Positions 1 through 8,147 of a DNA stretch of 64,000 bases are shown piece after piece. Made by a program: the position numbers and the translations under genes. The stretch covers positions 124,001-188,000 of the forward strand of contig NZ_JAHRGM010000056.1 of NCBI RefSeq assembly GCF_019097845.1, given 5' to 3'. The stretch's first letter is position 1, and each line of letters begins with the position of its first letter. This DNA comes from Sphingobium sp. AS12 (lineage in GTDB: Bacteria; Pseudomonadota; Alphaproteobacteria; Sphingomonadales; Sphingomonadaceae). Under the pieces are notes generated by a model that was given only the letters and a program-made list of their open reading frames with translations, was not told the origin of the DNA and searched no databases.

Positions 1-202
1 TCGCCTCGGCCAGCTTGAGCAGGACAAACCGCTCATATTCGGTCGATTTTTCGAACGCATACCAAAGCGTGCCGATGATCCAGATGATGAAGCCGGCTAA
101 TATCGTCTGGTAAAAGACCTGTGTGGTCATGCGGACGTTGTGGACGATCGCCTGCCCGCCGCGCGTCCATGAACCCAGCATATCGTTGCGGAAGATGCTC
201 AT
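1..202 (-). CDS. traD: Type IV conjugative coupling protein TraD, N-terminal fragment (runs off the left edge)
   Basis: The first 67 codons are visible. The protein opens MSIFRNDMLG, has a short cytosolic start, and then a hydrophobic segment at about residues 29-48 (FYQTILAGFIIWIIGTLWYA) that fits the first transmembrane helix of an F-type TraD coupling ATPase. TraD proteins dock the relaxosome to the type IV secretion channel at the inner membrane. The start codon overlaps the stop of the upstream ribbon-helix-helix gene in an ATGA arrangement, so the two are probably translationally coupled. The ATPase domain lies outside the window, so the family call rests on the N-terminal sequence and the neighbour. 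A different membrane protein of a conjugation operon remains possible. Confidence 0.7.
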   Translation of the reverse strand, partial: MSIFRNDMLGSWTRGGQAIVHNVRMTTQVFYQTILAGFIIWIIGTLWYAFEKSTEYERFVLLKLAEA

Positions 203-498
203 GGGAGATCCTCTCCACCGAGCAGACCGCGTTCGGCGAGAATAACGCGGGCCTGCGACATCCCTTGCTCGAGCGCCTTGGGAGACTGCTGGCCGACGGA
301 CGTCGCGACGATCGATAATATCTGGATCGAAGTGGCGAGGATCTCATCCTGGGAGGAGAAGACGTAGCGCTTGCGTTCGTCGACCGCCTGCTCAAGCAGC
401 TGCCGTATGAAGCCGGACAAGGACAGGTTCGCACCGCGAGCACGGCGCATCAAGGCAGCATGCAGCGACTCATCGAGACGGAAATTGAGCTTGGGCAA
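199..498 (-). CDS. Ribbon-helix-helix DNA-binding protein of the conjugation module
   Basis: A 99-residue protein. Residues 3-40 (KLNFRLDESLHAALMRRA followed by a second helix ending FIRQLLEQAV) have the beta-strand, helix, helix pattern of MetJ/Arc-type ribbon-helix-helix proteins. The remainder is helical and without known motifs. It starts with TTG, chosen because the family strand begins right there and an AAGGAG lies nine bases upstream. It ends inside the traD start codon. Proteins of this fold next to traD are commonly relaxosome accessory factors or autoregulators of transfer operons. Which of the two this is cannot be told from sequence. An inverted repeat directly upstream could be its operator. 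Confidence 0.7.
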   Translation of the reverse strand: MPKLNFRLDESLHAALMRRARGANLSLSGFIRQLLEQAVDERKRYVFSSQDEILATSIQILSIVATSVGQQSPKALEQGMSQARVILAERGLLGGEDLP

Positions 499-528
499 GC
501 GAAGGGTCTCCTTGTCCGGAGACCTTCG
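499..528 (-). promoter_or_regulatory. Inverted repeat overlapping the ribosome binding site of the RHH-traD operon
   Basis: Read on the minus strand, GCGAAGGTCTCC is followed by a six-base loop and GGAGACCCTTCGC, an almost perfect 12-13 bp stem. The Shine-Dalgarno AAGGAG of the downstream TTG start lies at the loop and 3' arm, so the folded RNA would hide it. As DNA, the same palindrome could be an operator for the ribbon-helix-helix protein. Both roles are inferred. Confidence 0.5.
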
Positions 529-756
529 CAGATGTCATGAAGCCTTGGCACGTTACCGAATCCGCATTCGTGGCGCAAGTTACGAAGATTCAAAAATCTA
601 TAGCCGGAAGAATTATAGGAACGCTTTTCGGCTGTTACCGACCGCGGGGTGTTTCAATCGAGGAGTATGGATATGCTTCTTCGCGGCGATTCGCCTTGAT
701 CGCGTGCGGAGATTGCGCATTGCCATATCGCGTGTTCGGGCAGGAGGAAGGCATCA

Positions 757-1272
757 GTGGAAGAATCAGACGGCCTCTCCCGCTGGTCACGCCTCACTGA
801 CAAGCATCGCGCCTGCCTCGATCTTGTTGTTGAACGCAAGAGTTCGAAGGAAATCGCACGGGTTCTTCAGATTTCCAAGCCCACCGTCGATCAGCGCATC
901 ACCGCCGCCCGAAAAATTCTCGATGCAGCCGACCGCGATCAGGCGGCAGTCATCTACGCCAGGTTGAAGAGTGTATATGATCGCGTCACATATGATCCAG
1001 TGCAGCTTCCCCCGCTGCCTGTCCTGGTGCCATCAGACTTCTCGGACGGCGACCCGTCATCGGTTCTTTTGCTGAGCGATAGTATCGCGCCCAGCATCAG
1101 GTCCGGGGACATAGGGAAGGATTTTCTGGCGCCGTTCCAGGAAGGGTGGAGACACGATTACGGCATCCCGGCGCGCATAATGATCATGGTGGCTATGCTC
1201 ACCGCCCTGGTCATCGTCGTGTTTCTGGGCCTCGGCATTGCCGAGACGCTTACGCGCCTCGTTTCCAACTAA
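757..1272 (+). CDS. LuxR-type HTH regulator with a C-terminal membrane anchor
   Basis: A 171-residue protein starting at GTG, with an AGGAGG-like site (CAGGAGGAAG) just upstream. Residues 10-65 (SRLTDKHRACLDLV, then SSKEIARVLQISKPTVDQRI) form a LuxR/GerE helix-turn-helix, normally a DNA-binding effector domain. A variable linker follows, and residues about 142-165 (IMIMVAMLTALVIVVFLGLG) form one transmembrane helix near the C-terminus. There is no receiver or ligand-binding domain. Single-domain HTH proteins tethered to the membrane in this way are frequent in sphingomonad mobile DNA. The target is unknown, but position suggests a regulator of the neighbouring mobile-element genes. Confidence 0.75.
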   Translation: MEESDGLSRWSRLTDKHRACLDLVVERKSSKEIARVLQISKPTVDQRITAARKILDAADRDQAAVIYARLKSVYDRVTYDPVQLPPLPVLVPSDFSDGDPSSVLLLSDSIAPSIRSGDIGKDFLAPFQEGWRHDYGIPARIMIMVAMLTALVIVVFLGLGIAETLTRLVSN

Positions 1273-1333
1273 TCCTGACAATCTGGCCCAACATTGCCCG
1301 GAAGCGCTTCGCGCTCCCGGCGAAGGAGAAACT

Positions 1334-1660
1334 ATGTCCAATTCCGAATCGCTCGCGGTAGCTCGTCTCCAACGCGATGTGCCTGGTGCCGAAGCCCGGA
1401 TCGACGACGCAATCATCGCCCTTTCCACGCTCATGACCAGCGTCGTGACTGCCCGGCGTGAGATAGGCGTTGCCGCGAAAACGGGGCAGGCGACCATCAT
1501 ACGTCTCGCAAAGGCGCAGATGTCGCTGATCGATATCAGCAACGACGTTCTACGGGCCCATGGCGAACTTGCCGATATCGGCAAGGAGACCGCAGGTCTC
1601 GATCTCCACGAATGTCCTTCGATGGCCGTAGCGCCCCCTCACCTCGCCGCCGTTGCCTAA
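1334..1660 (+). CDS. Small helical hypothetical protein
   Basis: A 108-residue protein. The ATG at 1334 is preceded by AAGGAGAAACT, a good ribosome binding site, which favours it over earlier in-frame starts. The sequence is acidic to neutral and predicted mostly helical (residues 10-95), with no signal peptide or membrane segment. It lies 61 bp after the LuxR-HTH gene and 41 bp before a membrane-protein gene, all on the same strand, so it probably shares their transcript. I do not recognise a family. Confidence 0.6.
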   Translation: MSNSESLAVARLQRDVPGAEARIDDAIIALSTLMTSVVTARREIGVAAKTGQATIIRLAKAQMSLIDISNDVLRAHGELADIGKETAGLDLHECPSMAVAPPHLAAVA

Positions 1661-1701
1661 AGTCGATTGACCAGGAGCCATCGACATGATTTGGAAACGG
1701 A

Positions 1702-2178
1702 ATGTTACGCATTGCCCTGTTTCTGATATTCCTGTCGATGGCGATCGGATACGCCATCTGGAAGGGAGGAGTGCCGGAACGGGCTATGGCCGCTATCCTG
1801 ATAGCCATGGCCTTGATGGATCAGGCTCTTCACCTCTTCATACCGGCCCACTTTGCGACGGTCGACACCGGTCATCTTACGATCGATCTCTTTGCGGCGG
1901 CATCGACGATCTCGCTGGCCATAGTGGCGCACAGGTTCTGGCCGATGGTGGCTGCCGTCCTTCAGATACTTCCACTTCTGGCGCATTTCAGCCGGGCGCT
2001 GGATCTGAGCATGCATCCGATCGCGTATCTGACGATGCAGGTTGCCTCATCCTGGCTTCTCCCGCCGCTTCTGGCCCTCGGAACCTGGCGACATCGGCTG
2101 CGCCTGCAACGCAACGGCAGCGATCCATCCTGGCAGACTTCATTGAAATCATCGAGCCGGTCGATGGAGACCAGCTAG
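1702..2178 (+). CDS. Small integral membrane protein, function unknown
   Basis: A 158-residue protein with four or five hydrophobic helices: about residues 2-20, 27-46, 60-78, 80-98 and 110-125. The C-terminal 30 residues are polar and basic. No catalytic motif is visible. A strong AGGAG at 1672-1676 is 25 bases from this ATG but is well placed for another ATG at 1686 in a different frame. The hydrophobic pattern nevertheless makes this frame the convincing product. The 3' end overlaps the beginning of the RadC-like coding region, so the two are likely coupled. Confidence 0.6.
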   Translation: MLRIALFLIFLSMAIGYAIWKGGVPERAMAAILIAMALMDQALHLFIPAHFATVDTGHLTIDLFAAASTISLAIVAHRFWPMVAAVLQILPLLAHFSRALDLSMHPIAYLTMQVASSWLLPPLLALGTWRHRLRLQRNGSDPSWQTSLKSSSRSMETS

Positions 2179-3125
2179 CAAACGCCCTCTTCGACGAATT
2201 TCGTAGCCTCGGGCGCATCTTCGCTCAAAGCCCCCAGTCGCTGGAGCGTGTGCTTGGCGGTCATGCAGCCGTCGCCCGGATATTGCTGGGCTCCCGCCTG
2301 GTGCTCCTTGAAGGAATGCGGGAGGAATTTGCTTCTCTTCCGATCAGTCCAGACTGCCCCAATTTGCTTCAATATCTGATGGCTTCGATGGGCGCTCTGC
2401 CCGACGAGGTCTTGCGGGTCATATTTCTTGACAGCGCGGGGCATCTGATCGCCGATGAGCAACTGCAGGTTGGTTCTCTCCGGCAACTGGCACTTTATCC
2501 TCGCGCTATCTTTCGACGTGCTATGGAACTCGATGCTGCCGGATTGATCCTTGTACACAATCATCCAAGTGGAAATCCGAATCCCAGCGAAAGCGACATT
2601 GCCGTCACACAGACCTTGTCGGAAATCGGTCGTTCCCTCGACATCGATATCGTCGATCATATCGTGGTTACCGCGACCCGGACCATGAGAGTGTCATCCC
2701 TAAACATGTTCCAGCCCCATCGACCGACAGAAAGCTCCCATGTCATTAAGGACAGCGTAGGGCCGAAAGCCGGCTACCCCTATGATCGAGGTCCCGCAGC
2801 CCTTGAGAACGCAAGAGCCGTCCGCGAGCGCCGCAAGTTCCGAAGTGCGTTGATCGGGTCGCCGGAACTGTTTGGTGAGCCGTCCTGGGAGATGTTGATC
2901 GAGGTGTTCATCCAGGAAGCCGAAGGTGTAAAGATCGCGGTCAACACATTATGCCGTTCCTCCACCGCCACGCCCAGTACCGCGCTTCGTATCTTCAACA
3001 AGCTTTGCGAGGCGAGGCTGCTGGTAAAGGTAAGCGATCCCAATGATGGTCGCCGTCACTTTGTTCAGCTGACGCTTCGGGCCAGAAAATCGCTTTATGC
3101 CTATTTTTGCGTAGAGAAAAATTGA
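2130..3125 (+). CDS. RadC-family JAB protein fused to a C-terminal winged-helix domain
   Basis: The N-terminal part has the RadC helix-hairpin-helix-like region (DEFRSLGRIF.., LGGHAAVARILL). A JAB/MPN-type domain follows, with the metal-site signature HNHPSGNPNPSESD (codons near 2557-2600). RadC-like JAB proteins are abundant on plasmids and islands, and their activity is still unclear. The frame continues without a stop into about 120 further residues resembling the MarR-like winged helix common in sphingomonads (SWEMLIEVFIQEAEGVKIAV.., PNDGRRHFVQLT). The start is uncertain: there is no ATG, GTG or TTG between 1686 and the domain start, so 2130 (CTG) is only a placeholder. The frame is open back to an ATG at 1686 with a good AGGAG. 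Confidence 0.65.
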   Translation: MADFIEIIEPVDGDQLANALFDEFRSLGRIFAQSPQSLERVLGGHAAVARILLGSRLVLLEGMREEFASLPISPDCPNLLQYLMASMGALPDEVLRVIFLDSAGHLIADEQLQVGSLRQLALYPRAIFRRAMELDAAGLILVHNHPSGNPNPSESDIAVTQTLSEIGRSLDIDIVDHIVVTATRTMRVSSLNMFQPHRPTESSHVIKDSVGPKAGYPYDRGPAALENARAVRERRKFRSALIGSPELFGEPSWEMLIEVFIQEAEGVKIAVNTLCRSSTATPSTALRIFNKLCEARLLVKVSDPNDGRRHFVQLTLRARKSLYAYFCVEKN

Positions 3126-3422
3126 CCCGCAGGCACGGATGCAAGTAGGTCATCAAGAGCAGAACGACTGTACCTAGCTGGGGCAACCAGACCGACTTGG
3201 CAGGGCAGGATTGCAATAATATCCTACAGCAGGACTACGTGGAGGACGCCGCCACGGCGCGATTCACCCGTCTGTCGCCATCCAACGTCGCCTGGCGATC
3301 TAATTGCTATTCCTGCTGTTCGTCGCGGATCCTACGGGGCTTCTCGAGACGATCTCGATCCTCTGGCAGTGTGACGATCCGCTATGGATTGGGAGCGAAG
3401 GCTGAATCGAGCGCACGCCGCC
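3126..3422. other. Intergenic stretch, no gene seen
   Basis: Lies between the RadC-like gene and the 3' end of the radical SAM gene. Short open frames here have no recognisable domain and no convincing ribosome binding site. No repeat or strong terminator hairpin was noticed. Confidence 0.5.
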
Positions 3423-4406
3423 TCAGACGACCTGCGCCGCCAGCGGTTCGAATTTGGCGAATTGCTGGGTGCTCGGGCAATCGGCGCAGTCGCGGTGCGC
3501 GTTCCCGCTCTGATGCGATCGCAGGCGCTGCGGCAAGGCATCGAGATCGGCGGGGCTTTGTAGACCGTCTACCGTGATCTCGAAATGCTCGGGCGCGAAG
3601 CTGCACGGCGCGACCCGGCCCGCCTCGTCGATAAACAGGAAGGTCTCCGCGACCCGGCAATCGGTTATGGGAAGCGCCCGCCCCGCCACGCTATCCGCGA
3701 ACCGTTCGAGATAGGCAGCACCACCTACCAAGGTCGTCCCCACCTGGCGGAGCTCGGAGCGCAGCCGCGGCACTTCGTCCGCAAGGCGCGCAACGTCATC
3801 AGAGCTCAGGCCATGGCTGGGATAGAATTCGGGCCGGTCGCGCCCGCCCAGCTGATTGAAGCTGATCTCGTCGACTCCCCAGTCGGCGAGCATGCGGCAT
3901 AGCGAGGCGAAGCCCGCAATATTGTCGCGCATCAGCACGACATTGACCCGGACCTTGAGCCCCGCGCCCGCCGCGTCGCGTTCGGCCACCAGCGCGGGCA
4001 CCGTCTGCGCGAGCTTGGCGAATGCGCCGCGCCAGCCGCGCATGGCATCGTGGAAATCGGCCATGCCATCGATGCTGATCGTCACCTCGCTGTAGCACCG
4101 TACCAGTTCTGCGCGGACCTGCGGCGCACCCAGGCGGGTGCCGTTGGTGGTCAGGCTGAGATCGACACCCTGTTCGGCGGCACGTGCGTCCAGTTCCGTG
4201 CGTGGTGCCCACAACAGGGGCTCGCCGCCGAGCCAGCTGAGCAGCACGGGCTGCCCTGTCGCACCGCGCCAGGCGCCGAGCAGGTCGATGAACCGCGCGA
4301 CCCTGGCCGGATCGGCTTCCTCGCGCGGCAGGCCCAGGCGCTTGTCGTACGCGCAGAACGGGCACGCCAGATTGCAATGGTTCGATACGCGCCACAGGAC
4401 GATCAT
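3423..4406 (-). CDS. Radical SAM protein with SPASM-like C-terminal cysteines, linked to NAD salvage
   Basis: A 327-residue protein. C11, C15 and C18 in the motif CNLACPFC bind the [4Fe-4S] cluster of radical SAM enzymes. LSWLGGEPLL (57-66) is the GGE motif that contacts SAM, and LTTNGT (85-90) and ISIDG (110-114) are typical barrel strands. C250, C268, C307 and C310 near the C-terminus look like a reduced SPASM/twitch site for an auxiliary cluster. Its start overlaps the nicotinamidase stop by four bases, so the two are co-translated. The pair diverges from an NrtR-type regulator and sits near pncB, which suggests the substrate is connected with nicotinamide/NAD metabolism or with a peptide modified under the same control. 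The actual reaction is unknown. Confidence 0.8.
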   Translation of the reverse strand: MIVLWRVSNHCNLACPFCAYDKRLGLPREEADPARVARFIDLLGAWRGATGQPVLLSWLGGEPLLWAPRTELDARAAEQGVDLSLTTNGTRLGAPQVRAELVRCYSEVTISIDGMADFHDAMRGWRGAFAKLAQTVPALVAERDAAGAGLKVRVNVVLMRDNIAGFASLCRMLADWGVDEISFNQLGGRDRPEFYPSHGLSSDDVARLADEVPRLRSELRQVGTTLVGGAAYLERFADSVAGRALPITDCRVAETFLFIDEAGRVAPCSFAPEHFEITVDGLQSPADLDALPQRLRSHQSGNAHRDCADCPSTQQFAKFEPLAAQVV

Positions 4407-4996
4407 GCCGCCGTCTCCAGCCGCAGCGGCGCATTCGCGAAATCCTCGGCAACGACTTGCTCAATCTGCCGCGCGATCCCGCGGGTCAGGCCCGCCGGCA
4501 GCTCGACCGCGAAGGCGCGCGCCACAAATCCCTCGATCGCCCAGCGCACGCAATAGTCGGCAGCGACGCCGATCACCGCCACCTCGCGCACGCCGCGCGC
4601 TATCAGCGCCGCGAAGAAGGCGTCGCGCGCCACGGTCTCGCCCGTGGCGACCGCCTCGATCGCGATATCGGCCTCGGCCCACATGTCGAACACGCCTTTC
4701 TCGAGCCGGTAGACCGGAATCGCCGCATTGACGACATTGGAATCGAGCATGTTTGCCCAGCCCGGCGTGCTGTGCACGCAGTGAAGGGGAAACTGTTCGG
4801 CCTCGGCAGAGGCGGGATAGGCCTCGGCCGAATGGGTGTCGAAGGTGAAAAGCACCCCGGCAGTTTCCGCCGGCCGGAGCAATGCGAGCCAGCGCTGCAT
4901 CGGGGCGATCAGCGCCTCGGCTCCGGCGACCGGCAGCGCCCCGTCCGCGCACATGAAATCGGCCTGTGTATCCACCACGACGACGAAGCGTTGCAT
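4403..4996 (-). CDS. pncA: Nicotinamidase (isochorismatase-fold hydrolase)
   Basis: A 197-residue cysteine hydrolase that converts nicotinamide to nicotinate in the cytosol, feeding the Preiss-Handler NAD pathway. The expected triad is present: D9 (VVVVDTQADF), K100 (RLEKGVFD) and C149 (AADYCVRW). D53 and H55 (FTFDTHS) with H72 fit the metal site of PncA enzymes. The ATG at 4996 was chosen over an upstream in-frame ATG at 5011 because GGGAG is eight bases before it and the fold starts there. Association with nrtR and pncB strongly supports nicotinamidase over other isochorismatase-family activities. Confidence 0.85.
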   Translation of the reverse strand: MQRFVVVVDTQADFMCADGALPVAGAEALIAPMQRWLALLRPAETAGVLFTFDTHSAEAYPASAEAEQFPLHCVHSTPGWANMLDSNVVNAAIPVYRLEKGVFDMWAEADIAIEAVATGETVARDAFFAALIARGVREVAVIGVAADYCVRWAIEGFVARAFAVELPAGLTRGIARQIEQVVAEDFANAPLRLETAA

Positions 4997-5058
4997 AGTC
5001 GCATCTCCCATGAATCAGGCTTGACATAAACCCATATTGCATATAAGTAAAGCGCATC
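4997..5058. promoter_or_regulatory. Divergent control region between pncA and nrtR
   Basis: A 62-bp AT-rich gap between divergent starts. It contains TTGACATAAA (a -35-like hexamer on the plus strand), CATATTGCATATAAG, and ATATAAGT at 5041-5048 that recurs at 5063-5070 just inside nrtR. NrtR proteins usually bind an AT-rich palindrome in this position and are released by ADP-ribose. This is therefore the likely operator for both directions, but the exact site is not determined. Confidence 0.5.
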
Positions 5059-5769
5059 ATGAATATAAGTGGCGATAGCGAATTTCTCAGCGACTATGAT
5101 CCGACGGCGTACGATTGCCCCTCGGTCACCGTCGATCTCGTGCTGCTTGGCCTGCACCGCCAGCGGCTGTCGGCGTTGCTGGTGCGGCGCGACCAGCCGC
5201 CGCAGGCGGGGCACTGGGCATTGCCCGGCGGATTCGTCGCGATCGACGAGAGCCTCGACGTCGCCGCCGCGCGGCTGCTCCGCGACAAGGTGGGTTTCGA
5301 CGGCGCCCATCTCGAGCAGCTCTACAGTTTCGGCGCCGTCGATCGCGATCCGCGCATGCGCGTGATCACCATCGCCTATCTGGCATTGCTCCGCGAGGAT
5401 CAGATGAATGCGGCCGTGCGCGCGGGCCGGGTCGCGGTCGCGGCGCTCGAAGGCGAGAGGTTGGCGGCGATCGGCGAGGACCAGGCGGCGCTTCCTTTGG
5501 CCTTCGATCACCAGGCGATCCTGGCGCTCGCTCGCGATCGGCTGCGCGGCAAGATCGACTATTCGGACCTGGCCTTCGCGTTCCTGCCCCCGCGCTTCAC
5601 GCTGCGCGCGCTCCAGGACGTGCACGAGGCGGTGCTCGGCACGCCGCTCAACAAGCCCGCCTTTCGCCGCCGAATGCTCGATCGGGGCCGACTGGTGGCG
5701 ACGGGCATGCGCGAGGACGAGGCATCGCATCGCCCCGCCGAACTGTTCACGCTCGGCAGCGCCCGCTGA
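5059..5769 (+). CDS. nrtR: NrtR-type Nudix-related transcriptional regulator of NAD metabolism
   Basis: A 236-residue protein. Residues about 20-150 form a Nudix fold ([10 protein letters not shown], then WALPGGFV), but the Nudix box is degenerate. Where the catalytic signature needs REUXEE, this protein reads RLLRDKVG, so it should not hydrolyse substrates. Residues about 160-230 ([19 protein letters not shown], then FRRRMLDRG) are the winged-helix domain characteristic of NrtR. NrtR repressors bind ADP-ribose, an NAD breakdown product, and control NAD salvage genes. The gene is divergent from pncA and 17 bp upstream of pncB, so it probably regulates both transcripts and itself. Confidence 0.85.
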   Translation: MNISGDSEFLSDYDPTAYDCPSVTVDLVLLGLHRQRLSALLVRRDQPPQAGHWALPGGFVAIDESLDVAAARLLRDKVGFDGAHLEQLYSFGAVDRDPRMRVITIAYLALLREDQMNAAVRAGRVAVAALEGERLAAIGEDQAALPLAFDHQAILALARDRLRGKIDYSDLAFAFLPPRFTLRALQDVHEAVLGTPLNKPAFRRRMLDRGRLVATGMREDEASHRPAELFTLGSAR

Positions 5770-5786
5770 CCAGCCCGGAGCCATTG

Positions 5787-7091
5787 ATGGTCTATACCGA
5801 TATTGCCACGCGCACCTACAACCATGGCTGGCGGCTCGACCCGATCGTGCGCAGCCTGCTCGACACCGATTTCTACAAGTTGCTGATGCTCCAGCTGATC
5901 TGGCGGCTCCACCGCGACACCCAGGCGACCTTCGCGCTGATCAACCGCACCCGCTCGGTCCGCCTCGCCGAGGTGATCGACGAAGGCGAGCTGCGCGCGC
6001 AGCTCGATCATGCGCGCACGCTGCGGCTGGGCAAGAAGGAGCTGATTTGGCTCGCCGGCAACAGCTTCTATGGCAATGCGCGGATGTTCGACCCCGAATT
6101 CCTCGCCTGGCTCAAGGATTTCCGACTCCCCGAATATGAGCTGCGCGTCGTCGACGGCCAGTTCGAGCTGCACTTCGCCGGGCCATGGACGCACACCACG
6201 ATGTGGGAGATCCCGGCGCTTTCGATCATCAACGAGCTACGCGCCCGCGCGGCCATGGCCGGCAAAGATCGCTTTGCGCTCGATATCCTCTACGCCCGCG
6301 CCAAGGCGAAGATGTGGGACAAGGTCGAGCGACTCCGGCATCTGCCCGATCTGGTTCTTTCCGACTTCGGCACGCGTCGAAGACACGGCTTCCTATGGCA
6401 GCGTTGGTGCGTCGAAGCGGTCAAGGAAGGGTTGGGCGACCGCTTCATTGGGACTTCGAACGTCTTGCTGGCGATGGACAGCGATCTCGAGGCGATCGGC
6501 ACCAACGCGCACGAACTGCCGATGGTCGCCGCCGCACTGGCAGAGAACGATGGCGCGCTGGCCACAGCGCCCTATCGCGTGCTTGACGAATGGCGGCAAG
6601 CTTATGATGGTAATCTGCTGATTGCCTTGCCCGATGCGTTCGGCACCACCGCGTTCCTGCGCAACGCGCCTGAATGGGTTGCAGACTGGACCGGTTTCCG
6701 CCCCGACAGCGCTCCGCCGATCGCGGGCGGCGAGCAGATCCTTGACTGGTGGCGCGAACGGGGCCGAGATCCGCGCAGGAAGCTATTGATTTTTTCGGAC
6801 GGCATGGACGTCGATTCGATCGAGGCTACCTATCGATATTTTCACGGACGTGTGCGCACGAGCTTTGGATGGGGCACCAACCTGACCAACGACTTCCGCG
6901 ACTGCGATCCCGACGGTGGCGCCGGCCTCGCGCCGATCTCGCTAGTCTGCAAGGTCGTCAGCGCCAACGGCCGCCCGGCAGTCAAGCTCTCCGACAATCC
7001 CGCAAAGGCCACTGGCGAGCCGAAGGAGATCGAGCGCTACCTTCGCGTTTTCGGAGAGGCGGATCGCGGCGTGCAGCCGGTCCGCGTATGA
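5787..7091 (+). CDS. pncB: Nicotinate phosphoribosyltransferase
   Basis: A 434-residue enzyme that joins nicotinate and PRPP to nicotinate mononucleotide with ATP use, the committed step of the Preiss-Handler pathway. [11 protein letters not shown] (24-34) is the conserved N-terminal motif. SDFGTRRRH (192-200) and GTNAHELP (238-245) are family hallmarks, and H242 in GTxAHE corresponds to the histidine phosphorylated in the catalytic cycle. The length is normal for bacterial PncB. The ATG at 5787 has GGAG just upstream. The gene follows nrtR by 17 bp in the same direction and so forms an nrtR-pncB operon. Confidence 0.9.
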   Translation: MVYTDIATRTYNHGWRLDPIVRSLLDTDFYKLLMLQLIWRLHRDTQATFALINRTRSVRLAEVIDEGELRAQLDHARTLRLGKKELIWLAGNSFYGNARMFDPEFLAWLKDFRLPEYELRVVDGQFELHFAGPWTHTTMWEIPALSIINELRARAAMAGKDRFALDILYARAKAKMWDKVERLRHLPDLVLSDFGTRRRHGFLWQRWCVEAVKEGLGDRFIGTSNVLLAMDSDLEAIGTNAHELPMVAAALAENDGALATAPYRVLDEWRQAYDGNLLIALPDAFGTTAFLRNAPEWVADWTGFRPDSAPPIAGGEQILDWWRERGRDPRRKLLIFSDGMDVDSIEATYRYFHGRVRTSFGWGTNLTNDFRDCDPDGGAGLAPISLVCKVVSANGRPAVKLSDNPAKATGEPKEIERYLRVFGEADRGVQPVRV

Positions 7092-7304
7092 CCGCTCGGG
7101 GCGGTTGCCGCCGAGCTGGAGGGCAGAACCCGCGCATAACTCCCGGCGACATTCACAGGCGGGCGGCGGTTATCGCCTGATTTTCGGACATGGCAAATGG
7201 CTGGACGTGGTGATCCCGCTGGCGGCAGACCCCCGCCACGCCACAGAAGGAATGCGAATGTCGAGCAGGCTGGCAACCAGGCAGACGGGCGGCTATGAGA
7301 AAGC
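7092..7304. other. Intergenic gap with an inverted copy of the dispersed repeat
   Basis: No gene was found. GCCTGATTTTCGG at 7175-7187, preceded by GGCGGCGG, is the reverse complement of the CCGAAAATCAGGC core that recurs through the next 10 kb. Confidence 0.45.
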
Positions 7305-8093
7305 ATGACGCCGTTGCCGATTAACAACTCGTGGGTGCTGGTAACTGGTGCCTCAACCGGCCTGGGCAGAGCGTCTGCCCTCCGCTTAGCGGAATCATAC
7401 CAAGCCAAGCCGCTGATAGTTGGTCGACGACTAGATAGCTTGTTACAGTTACAGGCCGAAATTGGCGAGCGGTTCGATGTCGCTTGCGAGATCGTTGTCG
7501 CCGATCAACGTGAAAACGAGGGTCGGAAGAAAATCGCGGCCAAGGTTGCAGACCTTGAGGTGAACGCGGCTTTGTTAGCTGCTGGGCTGACCAGCGTCGG
7601 CTCATTCGATGTAGATCGGGCCGCTGCCTACGCCGAGGTAATTGAGACAAACATACTTGGGTTCACCGACCTACTGGCCCGCCTCGTTACGATATTCAGG
7701 CAGCGCCCCTCTGAAACATCGATCATCGCGGTTTCAAGCTTAGGGGGTGAAACATCTGTGCCATTCCAAGCGGTCTATGGCGCGTCCAAGGCCTATGTTA
7801 GCACCCTTGTACGTGGGGTTTCCGCCGAGCTTGCCGGCACGGGGGTCAGCGTTGGATCATTTGTACCAGGCGGCATCGACACCGGCATGGCTGCCCTTAG
7901 CGATCTGAGGTGGGGAAAGATGGGCTTGATGGATGTCGATCGGTGCGCCGCACACGCGGTCAAGGCTCTAATTTATCGGCAACCCTTCACCATACCGGGG
8001 CTGAGCAACCGGCTTACTTATATGGCCAGTAGGGCTCTGCCTCGATCACTGGTCAGTCGTATCGCGGCGCTGCCTTATCGGCAGCCGCAATAA
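7305..8093 (+). CDS. Short-chain dehydrogenase/reductase
   Basis: A 262-residue classical SDR. TGASTGLG (14-21) is the glycine-rich NAD(P)-binding motif, with an arginine pair after the second strand (GRRLDS) that favours NADP. AALLAAGLTS stands in for the NNAG motif. SSL near 140 and YGASK near 154 supply the catalytic Ser, Tyr and Lys, and PGGID follows. The C-terminal tail (ALPRSLVSRIAALPYR) resembles the DltE/YqjQ-like SDR subgroup that acts near membranes. The substrate cannot be deduced. It stands alone, convergent with the GFA-family gene. Confidence 0.8.
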   Translation: MTPLPINNSWVLVTGASTGLGRASALRLAESYQAKPLIVGRRLDSLLQLQAEIGERFDVACEIVVADQRENEGRKKIAAKVADLEVNAALLAAGLTSVGSFDVDRAAAYAEVIETNILGFTDLLARLVTIFRQRPSETSIIAVSSLGGETSVPFQAVYGASKAYVSTLVRGVSAELAGTGVSVGSFVPGGIDTGMAALSDLRWGKMGLMDVDRCAAHAVKALIYRQPFTIPGLSNRLTYMASRALPRSLVSRIAALPYRQPQ

Positions 8094-8147
8094 ACTGATT
8101 TTCGTTGGGCACCGAAATGTAGACAAACCGCTATTCGTTGGCCCAAC
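8094..8147. terminator. Inverted repeat between convergent genes, possible weak terminator
   Basis: GTTGGGC (8104-8110) pairs with GCCCAAC (8141-8147) across a 30-base loop. TTCGTTGG is also directly repeated at 8101 and 8135. There is no clear T-run, so terminator function for the SDR and GFA genes is only a guess. ACTGATTTTCG at 8094-8104 resembles the inverted core of the dispersed repeat. Confidence 0.3.

Noticed and set aside
5115..5786. N-terminal extension of pncB through the nrtR gene
   Set aside because: The frame is open, but the sequence is an arginine/alanine-rich shadow of nrtR. PncB homology and a ribosome binding site begin at 5787.
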